DNA of 64,000 nt from JB111 sp049856175 (GCF_049856175.1 NZ_JBNDNA010000010.1:1-64000); one strand, 5' to 3'. Shown: positions 8,701-17,440, counted from the first letter of the stretch. Numbers and translations: made by a program. Notes: generated from the letters alone by a model not told the origin.

Positions 8701-9258
8701 TCAGTCGGGCGGGCGGACGAGCTCGGCCGGCACGACGTCGATGTCGAACGGCGCGGTGAGGTGGGCGGCCGCGGCGCCGCTCGCACTCGCGACCTCCACG
8801 TACCGGCCGTCGACGAGGTCGAGGGCGAGGATGCCCGGCTCCTGCGGGTCCACGATCCAGTACGACTCGACGCCCGACTCCTCGTACTTCGAGCGCTTGA
8901 GCACCTGGTCCTTGCGGCGTGTCGACGGCGAGAGCACCTCGACGGCCAGCCGCAGCGGCGTCGTCACGTTCGCCGGGCCGGAGTCGCCGACCCCGATGAC
9001 CAGCAGGTCCGGCTGCAGGGAGGTGCGGCGGTCCGGGCGCCAGTCGAACGGGGCGAGCAGCACCTCGCACCCGGGCGGACGGGCGGCGCTGAGCAGGAGG
9101 TGCAGGTTGCCGATGGCGCGCTGGTGGGCGAGGACCGGCGCCGGGGTCACGAGGAGGATCCCGTCGAGCAGCTCGTACTGCAGGCCGTCGTCGGGGATCC
9201 GGTCGAGGTCGTCGACCGTCCACCCGTCCGTGCGCGGCATCACCGTCATGACGCTCAT
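8701..9258 (-). CDS. Uma2-family (DUF820) PD-(D/E)XK nuclease-like protein
   Basis: 185 residues. The family signature is clear: YELLDGILLVTP at the start of the core, then QPDLLVIG and LAVEVLSPSTRRKDQVLKRSKYEESGVESYWIVDP. Asp in QPDL, Glu in VEVLSPS and the following Lys make up the PD-(D/E)XK-type site. The biological role of Uma2 proteins is poorly known. The ATG at 9258 has GGAGGTGGAGG immediately upstream, much better than the ATG nine codons earlier. It is read divergently from trpF. Confidence 0.88.
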   Translation of the reverse strand: MSVMTVMPRTDGWTVDDLDRIPDDGLQYELLDGILLVTPAPVLAHQRAIGNLHLLLSAARPPGCEVLLAPFDWRPDRRTSLQPDLLVIGVGDSGPANVTTPLRLAVEVLSPSTRRKDQVLKRSKYEESGVESYWIVDPQEPGILALDLVDGRYVEVASASGAAAAHLTAPFDIDVVPAELVRPPD

Positions 9259-9466
9259 GGTCCTCCACCTCCGCCGTCGTGTCACTGCCCGTCATGCCAC
9301 GAGCGTGGCCCGGCGGCCGAGGGTGCGTCCGTGCGCGTCCACAGGTCGCGCGGCAGGGTGGGCCGGCACGGGCCTGTGGGCACAATGGCGTCCGGCCCGC
9401 CCCGGGTCCTGCGGGGCCCGGACCGGGAGGAGCTGCGGCGTCGTCGTGCCGAGGGAGGGAGAGCCG

Positions 9467-10063
9467 GTGTTCGTCAAGATCTGCGGGATGCGCACGGTCG
9501 AGGACGTGCGGGAGGCCCGCGGCGCCGGCGCCGACGCGGTCGGCATCGTCGTCAGCTCGACGAGCGTCCGCGCCGTGCCGCCCGAGGACATCCCCGGGCT
9601 CGTCCGCGCAGCGGGGGGCACGACCACCGTTCTCGTCGTCCACGACCTGCCGGTCGACGACGCCGTGGCTCTCGCGCGGGACGTCGGCGTCGACGTCCTC
9701 CAGCTCCACGGGTACGGCGAGGCCGACAACCTGCGCGGTGCCGCGACCTTCCCGCGCGTGTGGCGGGCCACCTCCGGGGCCGACGGATCGACCGAGGTCC
9801 GGGCGCACGACGAGGAGGTCCTCCTCCTGGACTCGGCGACCCCGGGATCCGGGGACACGTGGGACGTCGAGGAGCTGACCTCCCCGCACGGCCGGTGGAT
9901 GCTCGCCGGCGGGCTCACGCCGGACAACGTGGCCGAGATGATCTCCCGTGTCCACCCGTGGGGCGTCGACGTCTCCAGCGGCGTCGAGGTCACTCGCGGC
10001 GTCAAGGACCCCGCGCTCATCCACCGGTTCGTCGCCGCCGCGCGCAGCGTGCACGACCGGTAG
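9467..10063 (+). CDS. trpF: Phosphoribosylanthranilate isomerase
   Basis: 198 residues, the usual length. It converts N-(5-phosphoribosyl)anthranilate to the 1-deoxyribulose phosphate form in tryptophan synthesis. The TIM-barrel starts FVKICGMRT with the catalytic Cys, has VLQLHGYGE, and the C-terminal half has LLDSATPGSGDTWDVE with the catalytic Asp, LAGGLTPDNV and GVDVSSGVE. The GTG start is preceded by GAGGGAGGGA at about 7 bases. It is isolated: no other trp gene is in the window, and its neighbours are unrelated. Confidence 0.93.
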   Translation: MFVKICGMRTVEDVREARGAGADAVGIVVSSTSVRAVPPEDIPGLVRAAGGTTTVLVVHDLPVDDAVALARDVGVDVLQLHGYGEADNLRGAATFPRVWRATSGADGSTEVRAHDEEVLLLDSATPGSGDTWDVEELTSPHGRWMLAGGLTPDNVAEMISRVHPWGVDVSSGVEVTRGVKDPALIHRFVAAARSVHDR

Positions 10064-10182
10064 TCCCCCCCACGGCGTCGGGCCGGATCGACCGGGGTGA
10101 CGATCCGGGCCCCGGCCGATCGTCATCACTGTGCGCGACCATCCTGGTTGCGTGAGACTGACGACGACGGACGGAGACGATC

Positions 10183-10554
10183 ATGCGATTCGCACTGCTG
10201 CTGCACAACGGAGAGCCGGACCCGGGGCAGGTGTCGGACGAGGACATGGCGGACATGCAGCGCCTGTTCGGCGAGTACGCCGACGCGCTGACGCGGGCCG
10301 GCGTGCTCGTCGGCGCCGACATCCTCACCGCGCCCGGGGACGCGCGCACCGTCACGCGGCGGACGGGGGAGACACAGGTCCAGGACGGGCCGTTCGCCGA
10401 GACGAAGGAGGCGCTCGCCGGCGTGTTCGTCGTCGACGTGCCCGACGCGGACGCCGCACTGGCGTGGGCCGAGCGCTGCCCCGCCAGCTCCTACGGGACG
10501 ATCGAGGTCCGCCCGGCCGCGACGTCGATCGTCGACGGGACATGGACCGCCTGA
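10183..10554 (+). CDS. DGPF-domain (YCII-related) protein
   Basis: 123 residues of the YCII/DGPF family: MRFALLLHNGEPDPG at the start, the name-giving DGPFAETKEALAG at ~65-77, and a C-terminal DADAALAWAERCPA helix. The catalytic role of the family is not established. Its 3' end overlaps the start of the sigma factor gene by 13 bases, the arrangement seen for ECF sigma factors of the DGPF-linked group (ECF42), where the DGPF genes are the regulated targets. Confidence 0.9.
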   Translation: MRFALLLHNGEPDPGQVSDEDMADMQRLFGEYADALTRAGVLVGADILTAPGDARTVTRRTGETQVQDGPFAETKEALAGVFVVDVPDADAALAWAERCPASSYGTIEVRPAATSIVDGTWTA

Positions 10555-11801
10555 GCGCCGGCACCACCCAGGACGCGCGCGAGGTCGCGCACGACGCCGC
10601 GGCGCGCGCGGCCCGGGACGCCTACGGTCGGGTGGTCGCTCTGCTCGCCGCCGCCGACGGGGACCTCCAGGCCGCCCAGGACGCCGTCGGCGACGCCCTC
10701 GAGCGTGCCCTGCGCGCGTGGCCCGAGGGCGGGGTCCCGGACGACCCGGCAGCCTGGCTGCTCACCGTGGCCCGGAACCGGGCGCGCGACCGTTGGCGAT
10801 CGGCCGAGACCCGCCTGACCGGCCCCCTCGACGACGACGTGGCGCGCCGCCTCGGCGTCGTCGAGGAGGTCGACCCCGACGCGGTCGGCGACCGGCGCCT
10901 GGAGCTCATGCTCGCGTGCGCGCACCCGGACATCGACCGGGCGGTTCGCACCCCCCTCATGCTCGACGTCGTCCTGGGGTTCACCGCCGCCCAGGTGGGC
11001 CGGGCGTTCGTGGTCCCGGGCCGGACCATGGCCACGCGGCTGACGCGGGCGAAGCGACGGCTCAAGGCCGCCGGCGTCCCGTTCGAGGTCCCCGACCGGC
11101 ACGCCCTGCCCGAACGGATGGCCGCCGTGCTCGAGGCCGTGTACGGCGCCTACGTCATCGAGTGGTCCACCGGCGAGGAGCCGAGCAGGCTGCCGCCGGA
11201 GGCCCGGTACCTCGCCGAGATCGTCGCCGAGCTGGCCCCGACCGATCCCGAGGCGCGCGGGCTCGCCGCTCTCGTCCTGCTCTCCGCCGCGCGCGCGGGA
11301 GCGGGCAGCGGACCGGACGGTGAGTACGTCCCCCTCGATCAGCAGGACCCCGGGCGTTGGGACCGTTCGCTCATCGAGCGCGCGCACGAGCACCTGCGGG
11401 CCGCCCACGCACGCGGCGTCGTCGGACGGTTCCAGCTCGAGGCGGCGATCCAGGCGGTCCACTGCGCGCGCACACCGGGCGCGGCGACCGACTGGCCGAC
11501 GCTCCGACGTCTGCACCGCGCGCTCGACGAGGTCGCACCGTCGCTCGGCGGGACGACGGCGTACGCCGCCGTGCTCGGCACGACGGACGGACCGGACGCG
11601 GGACTCGCCGTGCTCGAGCGGATCGCCGACCGGGCCGGCGGGTTCCAGCCCGCCTGGGTCGTGCGTGCCCACCTGCTCCGGCTGGCCGGCCGCACCGACG
11701 AGGCCGTGGTCGCGTACGAGCGGGCGATCGCGCTCACGCACGCGCCCGCGGAACGCCGCCACCTCCAGCGCCGCCTCGCCACGGCGACAACCTCGGACTG
11801 A
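10542..11801 (+). CDS. ECF sigma factor, DGPF-associated type with long C-terminal extension
   Basis: 419 residues. Region 2 lies at ~20-90 (ALRAWPEGGVPDDPAAWLLTVARNRARDRW) and region 4 at ~130-180 (GFTAAQVGRAFVVPGRTMATRLTRAKRRL). A helical extension of ~230 residues follows, containing YLAEIVAEL, LAALVLLSAARAGA, LDQQDPGRWDRSLIERA and TPR-like repeats near the end. This matches ECF42-type sigma factors, which lack an anti-sigma gene and depend on the C-terminal extension. No anti-sigma gene is present here either. The ATG at 10542 lies inside the DGPF gene, so the two are probably co-translated. Confidence 0.92.
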   Translation: MDRLSAGTTQDAREVAHDAAARAARDAYGRVVALLAAADGDLQAAQDAVGDALERALRAWPEGGVPDDPAAWLLTVARNRARDRWRSAETRLTGPLDDDVARRLGVVEEVDPDAVGDRRLELMLACAHPDIDRAVRTPLMLDVVLGFTAAQVGRAFVVPGRTMATRLTRAKRRLKAAGVPFEVPDRHALPERMAAVLEAVYGAYVIEWSTGEEPSRLPPEARYLAEIVAELAPTDPEARGLAALVLLSAARAGAGSGPDGEYVPLDQQDPGRWDRSLIERAHEHLRAAHARGVVGRFQLEAAIQAVHCARTPGAATDWPTLRRLHRALDEVAPSLGGTTAYAAVLGTTDGPDAGLAVLERIADRAGGFQPAWVVRAHLLRLAGRTDEAVVAYERAIALTHAPAERRHLQRRLATATTSD

Positions 11802-11881
11802 TCCCCTCCCTTCGCCGAGATCGCGTGCGACCTCGTGCGACAGACGGCGGGACTCCTCAGGTGCTCCCTGGGGGCAGGTCC

Positions 11882-11897
11882 GGGGACACCTGTCCCC
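11882..11897. terminator. Short perfect hairpin downstream of the sigma factor gene
   Basis: GGGGACA and its complement TGTCCCC with a 2-base loop, 80 bases after the sigma gene stop. There is no U-tract, so termination is a guess. A TAGCGT hexamer at 11930-11935 may be the -10 element for the next gene. Confidence 0.35.
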
Positions 11898-11986
11898 ATC
11901 CGCTCCGGCCGTCCGTACCCGACGGCAGCTAGCGTGTCGGCCCCGGCCGCCGAGCATCGGCGGCCCGACGGGGGAGGAGATCGAAC

Positions 11987-12790
11987 GTGCGAGTGGAGCT
12001 GCAGCCGCGACATCGGTGGATCGGCATGATCGTCTTCGGGGTGATCTTCACGCTCCTGGGTCTGGTCGCGGCCGTCGCGGCGCTGGTGGTGATGAGCGAG
12101 ACGAGTGATCGGCTCGCCGTCGGATTCATCGCCGTGCTGTTCCTCGTCGTGGGCGTGACCGCACTCGCCTTCGCGCCGCGCGCCAGGCGCGAGATGGGGG
12201 CCAAGGGTGCCGGCGACCTCAGGCCGGCGGCCCCGGACCCGGTCGTCCAGGAGCCCGACACGCCGTGGCCGCTCGCCGCGGTCGCTGCCGCGCTGGCCCA
12301 CGAGCTGCGGGACACCCCGTACGTCGTCGCCCACAACGACGAGGTGATCCACGTGCGCTGGGAACTGCAGGACCGGTCCTGGTGGGTGCTCGCCCAGCGG
12401 AACGGGACGAACCGCGTCTTCGAGACCCGCCTGGTCATGGCCGGTCCTGGCAAGGTCACGCGTTCCGACCACTACTACGCCCTCGACTGGCAGGCGGGCG
12501 CGCCGGTCGTCGGCGCGCTCAGGGGCAGCAGCGGCGGCGGCCGGGTCTGGCGCTTCGAGAAGCGTGTCGAGCTCGGGACGAGCACCGACGGCGCGCCGAC
12601 GCCCGTGGACTACACGTTGAACACCGCCGACCTCAACACCCCGCTGCAGGCGGTCCTCGACCGCGCAGGATGGACCAAGCCGAAGCTGGGTGCCGAGGCC
12701 AAGGGTGCACTCATCGTCGGCCTGATCGGCGCCTCCGCCGTCGTCATCGTGCCGATCGTGTTCCTCGTCCAGTGGTTGACGGGTCGGTAA
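11987..12790 (+). CDS. Hypothetical membrane protein
   Basis: 267 residues from a GTG with GGGGAGGAGA at the right distance. Two adjacent hydrophobic segments near the start (~12-36 and ~42-60) and one at the C-terminus (~238-260) flank a soluble domain of ~170 residues rich in Trp and charged residues. I do not recognise the domain. It resembles a two-helix anchored sensor or adaptor topologically, but no catalytic motif is visible. It is convergent with the LPXTG protein gene; a hairpin lies between them. Confidence 0.65.
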   Translation: MRVELQPRHRWIGMIVFGVIFTLLGLVAAVAALVVMSETSDRLAVGFIAVLFLVVGVTALAFAPRARREMGAKGAGDLRPAAPDPVVQEPDTPWPLAAVAAALAHELRDTPYVVAHNDEVIHVRWELQDRSWWVLAQRNGTNRVFETRLVMAGPGKVTRSDHYYALDWQAGAPVVGALRGSSGGGRVWRFEKRVELGTSTDGAPTPVDYTLNTADLNTPLQAVLDRAGWTKPKLGAEAKGALIVGLIGASAVVIVPIVFLVQWLTGR

Positions 12791-12870
12791 CCACCTCTGG
12801 CCGGTTCGGCGAGCGAGCGGTTCCGCGCCGTCGGGCCCACGCCTGCGGGCACGGCACGGCCGCCGGGCCC

Positions 12871-12899
12871 GCCCCGGTGGTGTGGATCCCCACCGGGGC
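12871..12899. terminator. Bidirectional hairpin between convergent genes
   Basis: GCCCCGGTGG and its exact complement CCACCGGGGC flank a 9-base loop in the gap between the stops at 12790 (plus) and 12944 (minus). It is a GC-rich stem without a U-run, as is common for actinobacterial terminators. Confidence 0.55.
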
Positions 12900-12943
12900 T
12901 GGCCCGACGCCGTGCGCCGCGCTCGGACGCGAGGGCTGTCGGG

Positions 12944-14653
12944 TCAGACCTGCCCGAGCCTCCGCATCAGCAGCCCGACGACGATGAGCGCACCGGCGAG
13001 CCCGGTCAGCAGGAGCGTCGCTCCGGCGCCGGTCTCCGGCAGCTCGTGCACCGGCGCACCGGCGTCCGTAGGCCCAGGAGCCCCGGCGGGGGCGGGAGCC
13101 TGCGGCGCACCGAGCTCGACGACGACGGGCGTGGTGCCGTCGACACCCGGGTCAGTGCCCGGGTCCGTGCCCGGAACCGTCGGGTCCACCGGGTCGGTCG
13201 GGTCCACCGGGTCAGTGGGGTCCACCGGGTCAGTGGGGTCCACCGGGTCGGTCGGGTCCACCGGGTCGGTCGGGTCCACCGGCTCAGGCGTCGTGCCCTC
13301 GTCGACGATCTCGGTGTCGCCGATGATCGTCACGGTCGGGTCGCCGAGGTCGATCGGCACAGTGACCGGCAGCGTGATGACGTTCCCGGCCAGGATGTCC
13401 TCGAGCAGCGATCCGGTGGAGCCCTGCTCGGACGGCGTGGTCACGTCCACCTCGGAGACCGGGGCGGCCGGCGCAGCCGGGGCCTCGGTCCTATCGACGG
13501 TCGTGTCACCGATCAGCGTCAGCGTGATGTCGCCGACGTCGACGGGGATGGTCACCGGTGCGGTGACCGTGTTGTCCGCGGCCACGTCCTCGGCGACGCC
13601 GTCGCCGAGGAGGTCGCCCAGGAGGCCACCGTCGAGCAGTCCGTCCGAGCCGTCCGTCGGGGCGGTACCGGTCGCTGCGTCGGCCGTGTTCACCGTGGTG
13701 GTCGAGGTGGGTGCCTCGGTGGGTGCGGCGTCCTGGGTGGAGTCGATCGTCGTGTCGCCGAGGACGCTGGCGGTGATGTCGCCGACGTCGACGGGGATGG
13801 TCACCGGTGCGGTGACCGTGTTGTCCGCGACGACGTCCGTGACGGCCGCGTCGTCGGTCGAGCCCTGCCCGCCCGGGGCGTCCACGGTGGTGGTCGAGGT
13901 GGGTGCCTCGGTGGGTGCGGCGTCCTGGGTGGAGTCGATCGTCGTGTCGCCGAGGACGCTGGCGGTGATGTCGCCGACGTCGACGGGGATGGTCACCGGT
14001 GCGGTGACCGAGTTGTCCGCCGCCACGTCCTCGGCGACGCCGTCGCCGAGGAGCTCGTCGCCGACGATCTCCTCGACGATCCCGTCGTCACCGGTCGGCT
14101 CCTCGGGCGACGGAGCAGTGTCCTCGGCAACCGGGGCCGGGGACTCGGCGGGGGCGGACACCGAGGTCTGCGACGTCGGTGCCGCGACGGCCGTCTCGAC
14201 GGCCATCGCCTCGTCGACATCGGTCGAGCCGCCGGCCGTGACTGTCGGGTCGCCGGCGGTGACCGGCGCCGTGATCGGCAGCGTGGCTGTGTTGTCCGCG
14301 ACGACGTCGAGTGCGAGCGGCTCGTCCGGGTCGGCCGGCGGCGGCGAGGGATCGTCCGCGGGCGCCGGCGCAGTCGTGACGTCGACCGTCGAGGTCGGGG
14401 CCGGCTCGGGCGCCGGCACCTCCTGCGAGTCGACGTCCGTGTCGCCGAGGACGCTGGCGGTGATGTCGCCGACGTCGACGGGGATGGTCACCGGTGCGGT
14501 GACCGTGTTGTCGGCGACGACGTCCTCGACGAGGCCGTCGAGCGAGAGGTCGTCCGTCCGGCTGTCGTCGGCCTGGGCCGCTGCGGCCCCTGCGACGAGC
14601 AGCCCGCCCGAGAGCACCGTGGCTCTCAGCGCATGGCGAAGCAATGCATGCAT
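12944..14653 (-). CDS. Chaplin-like LPXTG-anchored surface protein with six repeats
   Basis: 569 residues. A signal peptide (HALLRHALRATVLSGGLLVA, cleaved near AAAQA) is followed by six spaced repeats built on DNTVTAPVTIPVDVGD then ITASVLGDT. These align with the chaplin core pattern (GNVVQVPVHVPVNV..G..VxVIG) but lack the cysteines. Between them lie Pro/Thr/Glu-rich spacers. A tract of six TDPVDP-type units follows, then LPETG, a hydrophobic helix and RRLGQV, a class-standard sortase anchor. Chaplins are amyloid-forming surfactants of Streptomyces hyphae, and the long ones are sortase-anchored. The ATG at 14653 has AAGGAGA 9 bases upstream. No sortase gene is in the window. The next gene upstream, same strand, is another large secreted protein. 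Confidence 0.82.
   Translation of the reverse strand: MHALLRHALRATVLSGGLLVAGAAAAQADDSRTDDLSLDGLVEDVVADNTVTAPVTIPVDVGDITASVLGDTDVDSQEVPAPEPAPTSTVDVTTAPAPADDPSPPPADPDEPLALDVVADNTATLPITAPVTAGDPTVTAGGSTDVDEAMAVETAVAAPTSQTSVSAPAESPAPVAEDTAPSPEEPTGDDGIVEEIVGDELLGDGVAEDVAADNSVTAPVTIPVDVGDITASVLGDTTIDSTQDAAPTEAPTSTTTVDAPGGQGSTDDAAVTDVVADNTVTAPVTIPVDVGDITASVLGDTTIDSTQDAAPTEAPTSTTTVNTADAATGTAPTDGSDGLLDGGLLGDLLGDGVAEDVAADNTVTAPVTIPVDVGDITLTLIGDTTVDRTEAPAAPAAPVSEVDVTTPSEQGSTGSLLEDILAGNVITLPVTVPIDLGDPTVTIIGDTEIVDEGTTPEPVDPTDPVDPTDPVDPTDPVDPTDPVDPTDPVDPTVPGTDPGTDPGVDGTTPVVVELGAPQAPAPAGAPGPTDAGAPVHELPETGAGATLLLTGLAGALIVVGLLMRRLGQV
13695..14010. repeat. 124-bp perfect direct repeat inside the chaplin-like gene
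   Basis: Positions 13695-13818 and 13887-14010 are identical over 124 bases, 192 bases (64 codons) apart, so the unit is in frame. They encode adjacent chaplin-like repeats plus part of the spacer. Parts of the same unit recur near 14440-14510. This indicates recent in-frame duplication and potential length variation. Confidence 0.9.
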
Positions 14654-14735
14654 GATGAGTCTCCTTGGGATCTGCCTGGGGTGCGCGGATGCGCGGGATG
14701 CGTCTGCCGGCACGCGTGTGCCGACCGGGCACCCC

Positions 14736-16388
14736 TCAGGCAGGGGAGACCGGGACCTCGTGGTCGACGTCGAGGAGGGCCCGATCGGCAGAGTCGCCGA
14801 CGGCCCAGGTCAGGGCTGCGGTGTCGAGTACGAAGCGGCCCGCCGGCGCCGCGTCGGCGCCGCCGGCGCGGACCGGAGAGTCGGTGCCCTGCGTGAGGAC
14901 CGCGAACGAGTGTCCGCCAGAGGCGGCGGCGTCGAGGAGGTGCGGGAGCTCCACCGTCTCCGTGGGCGACTCGTGGGTGTCCCGGTCGGCCGCGGCCCGC
15001 TCGGGGGTGATCTCGGTCGCGGTGACGGGAGCGTCCGAACGGGCGGGCTGGGGCGCGTCCGCGATGTCGGGGACGAGCGTGGCGGCCGCGGCGGCGGGCG
15101 CGTGGTGGTCGGCGCGGCTGGTCGTACCGACGCCAGGCTCGGCGGCCGGCTCCGCGGGGTCGGCCCCGGACGATCCGGGCTCCGCCGGCGCAGGTGGCAC
15201 GACCGGTGGCGTGCCGGGCGGGTCGACGGCGGGTTCGTCGACCGTCGGAGCCGTCGGGCCCTCGAGGGAGGGAGCGAGCTCGCCGAGGTCGACGACCTCC
15301 TGGACGTCGACGGCAGGACGCACGGTCGACAGGACCTCGTCCACGGTCGGTGCGAGCGGCTCGAGGACAGGGTCGAGGGCCTGGGTGACCGGCGCGGCGA
15401 CGTCGAGCACCGGCTCCACGACGTCGAGGACCGGTGCGGCGGCCCCGGTCACAGGCTGCACCACGTGGCCGACCGGCTCGAGGACGGGACGCAGCGAGTC
15501 GGTGAGCGGACCGGTGGTCTCGAGGACGGGGGTCACGACCTCGTCGACGACGGGGGGCAGGACCGCGTCCGTCACGGGGGTCACGGGCTCGACGACCTGT
15601 CCGACCACCTGGCCGAGGGGGGCGGTGAGCTCCTCGAGCGGAGCGGTCGCCTCCTCGAGCACGGCCGCCAGCGGGTCCGTCAGCAGGGCGAGCGGATCGG
15701 TGGTCCGGGTGGGGGACTCCGACGGCGGCTGCTCGGCCGGTGCCGGTGCGTCCGTGGCACCGGGCGCGTCGGCCGGGGGCGAGTCGGCCGGAGTCGGTGC
15801 CGGTGCCGGGGACTCGCTCGGTTCGGGTGCCTCGGTGGGGATGACCCCGTCGGTGGGCACGGAGTTCTCGGTCGGCACCGGTGCGTCGGTGGGGATGACC
15901 CCGTCGGCCGGTGCCGGATCCTCCGTGGTGGCGGGCGCTGCGGTCGGAACCTGTGCCTCGTCGGCCGACACGTCGGTCGCCGGAGGGATGACCGCCGGGT
16001 CCTCCGTCAGGACGGGCACCTCTGCGGTGCCCACGTCGTCGCCCGGCGCCCCCTCCTCGGTGCGCGCGGCGTCGTCGGCAGGTACGTCCTCGTCGTCCGG
16101 AGCGGCTCGGTCCGCATCCTCGACGTCCGGAGGCGTCGAGACGATCGGCTCGACCACGTGCTCGACGACCGGGTCGACGACGTGCTCGCCGAGACCGTCC
16201 AGCACGGATCCGAGGATCGAGTGCTGGTCGTCGACGGGCGTCGACGTGCCGTCCGCCGCAGCGGGCGAGGCCAGCGCGAAACCGAGCACGGCGAGCGCGC
16301 CGGTGCCGCCGATCGTCGTCAGGCCACGGGCTGCCCAGCGCGGCAGGCGTCCGCGCCTGCTCTGCACCTGGCCGTCGCCCGGTCCCAT
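14736..16388 (-). CDS. Large secreted Pro/Val-rich surface protein
   Basis: 550 residues. An Arg-rich start and hydrophobic stretch (GLTTIGGTGALAVLGFALAS) end in an ASPAAA signal-peptidase site. Residues ~45-90 and ~225-340 consist of short degenerate units of the PVLEPV/PVTxxVxP type, with acidic Pro/Thr/Ala spacers between. The last ~130 residues are more varied and contain few Pro. No LPXTG, membrane anchor or enzyme motif is visible, and I know no function. It sits 82 bases upstream of the chaplin-like gene on the same strand, so both may be exported to the same surface structure (inference). The ATG at 16388 follows GGGAGCG; an ATG 12 codons upstream would overlap the -10-like element at 16425-16430. 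Confidence 0.72.
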   Translation of the reverse strand: MGPGDGQVQSRRGRLPRWAARGLTTIGGTGALAVLGFALASPAAADGTSTPVDDQHSILGSVLDGLGEHVVDPVVEHVVEPIVSTPPDVEDADRAAPDDEDVPADDAARTEEGAPGDDVGTAEVPVLTEDPAVIPPATDVSADEAQVPTAAPATTEDPAPADGVIPTDAPVPTENSVPTDGVIPTEAPEPSESPAPAPTPADSPPADAPGATDAPAPAEQPPSESPTRTTDPLALLTDPLAAVLEEATAPLEELTAPLGQVVGQVVEPVTPVTDAVLPPVVDEVVTPVLETTGPLTDSLRPVLEPVGHVVQPVTGAAAPVLDVVEPVLDVAAPVTQALDPVLEPLAPTVDEVLSTVRPAVDVQEVVDLGELAPSLEGPTAPTVDEPAVDPPGTPPVVPPAPAEPGSSGADPAEPAAEPGVGTTSRADHHAPAAAAATLVPDIADAPQPARSDAPVTATEITPERAAADRDTHESPTETVELPHLLDAAASGGHSFAVLTQGTDSPVRAGGADAAPAGRFVLDTAALTWAVGDSADRALLDVDHEVPVSPA

Positions 16389-16424
16389 GGGCTCGCTCCC
16401 GTCGAGAACTATCGCCTGCGTCAC

Positions 16425-16452
16425 AACCTATCGAGGTGTGTCGATCCTGCAA
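16425..16452 (-). promoter_or_regulatory. Candidate promoter of the surface-protein gene
   Basis: On the minus strand TTGCAG (16452-16447) and TAGGTT (16430-16425) are spaced by 16 bases, a good match to a housekeeping promoter. It lies ~35-65 bases before the ATG at 16388, in the 240-base divergent gap with the DUF1345 gene. Confidence 0.45.
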
Positions 16453-16628
16453 CCCGAGCGCGCCCGGGACGGCCCGGTGAGGAGGCCGCGGCCCCTGGTT
16501 CGCCGACCGTCCCCGACGCCCACGTCGCGCGCCCCACCGCGGGGCCGGGTCCGTCGGCGCGGTCGGGCCTCGACCGTGGCGTCGCGTGACATCCTCGTGG
16601 CCGCACCGCCCACCGCACGAGGAGACCC

Positions 16629-17369
16629 ATGGACCGGATCCCGCGGCTCGCGAGCGAGCTGTTCCGCGTCAACGTGGCGTCCGCCGTCGCGCTGGCCGTC
16701 ACGATGGTGGCGTTCCTCCCGAGCATGTCGTCCCTGGTGAGGCGGCTCGACGAGTACGAGAGCGCGCGGGAATGGCTGCGGGTCTACTTCGGCGAGCTCA
16801 CCGTGCCGATCGTCCTGGTGTTCTGGGTGATCTTCGCGATCGTCCACATCGTCCTCACCCACCGGGCGTTCTCCCGCATGACGCCGATCGACCTGCGGCG
16901 GGTCGCCGCCGTGCAGGTGCGCTCGCGCGGCCGGTGGTGGCGAGCCATGGTCGGTGACGTGAGCGCGGAGTCCTGGACGGTGCAGGGCGCCCTCGTCGCT
17001 GCGGTCGGCGTCCTCGCGATCGCGCAGACCGACCAGTTCCGCTCCTCGACCTGGATGCTGCTGCTCGGGCTCGCCTCGGTCGCCGGCTCCTGGGCGCTCA
17101 TGATCTACGCGTACGCCACCCGGTACATGCGCCTCGACGTCGGTCGCAGGGTCCTCGAGTTCGACCTGCTCTCGGAGCCCCGTTACCGCGACTACCTCAC
17201 CCTGTCGGTGCTCACCTCGACGATGCAGGGTGCCGGCGTGCGCTGCCGCACGAGCGAGTCCTGGTCGGTCATGCGGACCCACTCGATGCTCGCGTTCGCG
17301 TTCAACACGGTCATCGTCGCCATGACCGTCAGCCTGCTCGTCGGCGGCCTCGGCAGTATCGGGATCTGA
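16629..17369 (+). CDS. DUF1345 integral membrane protein
   Basis: 246 residues with four or five membrane segments. The C-terminal half carries the DUF1345 pattern: a FDLLSEPRYRDYLTLSV segment, then STMQG, then MRTHSMLAFAFNTVIVAMTV as the last helix. The function of the family is unknown. The start is supported by GAGGAG 5 bases before the ATG. It is read divergently from the surface-protein gene and converges on the second kinase gene. Confidence 0.8.
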   Translation: MDRIPRLASELFRVNVASAVALAVTMVAFLPSMSSLVRRLDEYESAREWLRVYFGELTVPIVLVFWVIFAIVHIVLTHRAFSRMTPIDLRRVAAVQVRSRGRWWRAMVGDVSAESWTVQGALVAAVGVLAIAQTDQFRSSTWMLLLGLASVAGSWALMIYAYATRYMRLDVGRRVLEFDLLSEPRYRDYLTLSVLTSTMQGAGVRCRTSESWSVMRTHSMLAFAFNTVIVAMTVSLLVGGLGSIGI

Positions 17370-17400
17370 CGGCGACCGTCCCGCGGGAACCGTCGGCCCC

Positions 17401-17422
17401 GACCGCCGTGAACATGGCGGTC
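17401..17422. terminator. Hairpin between convergent genes
   Basis: GACCGCC and GGCGGTC separated by an 8-base loop, between the stops at 17369 (plus) and 17441 (minus). It is probably a shared terminator; there is no U-tract. Confidence 0.45.
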
Positions 17423-17440
17423 ACGGCCCGCCCGGTGTGC

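Noticed and set aside
12882..16589. Plus-strand frame of more than 1200 codons opposite the two surface proteins
   Set aside because: Ser/Thr/Gly low-complexity translation produced by the opposite-strand repeats. The minus-strand frames have signal peptides, ribosome-binding sites and an LPETG anchor.
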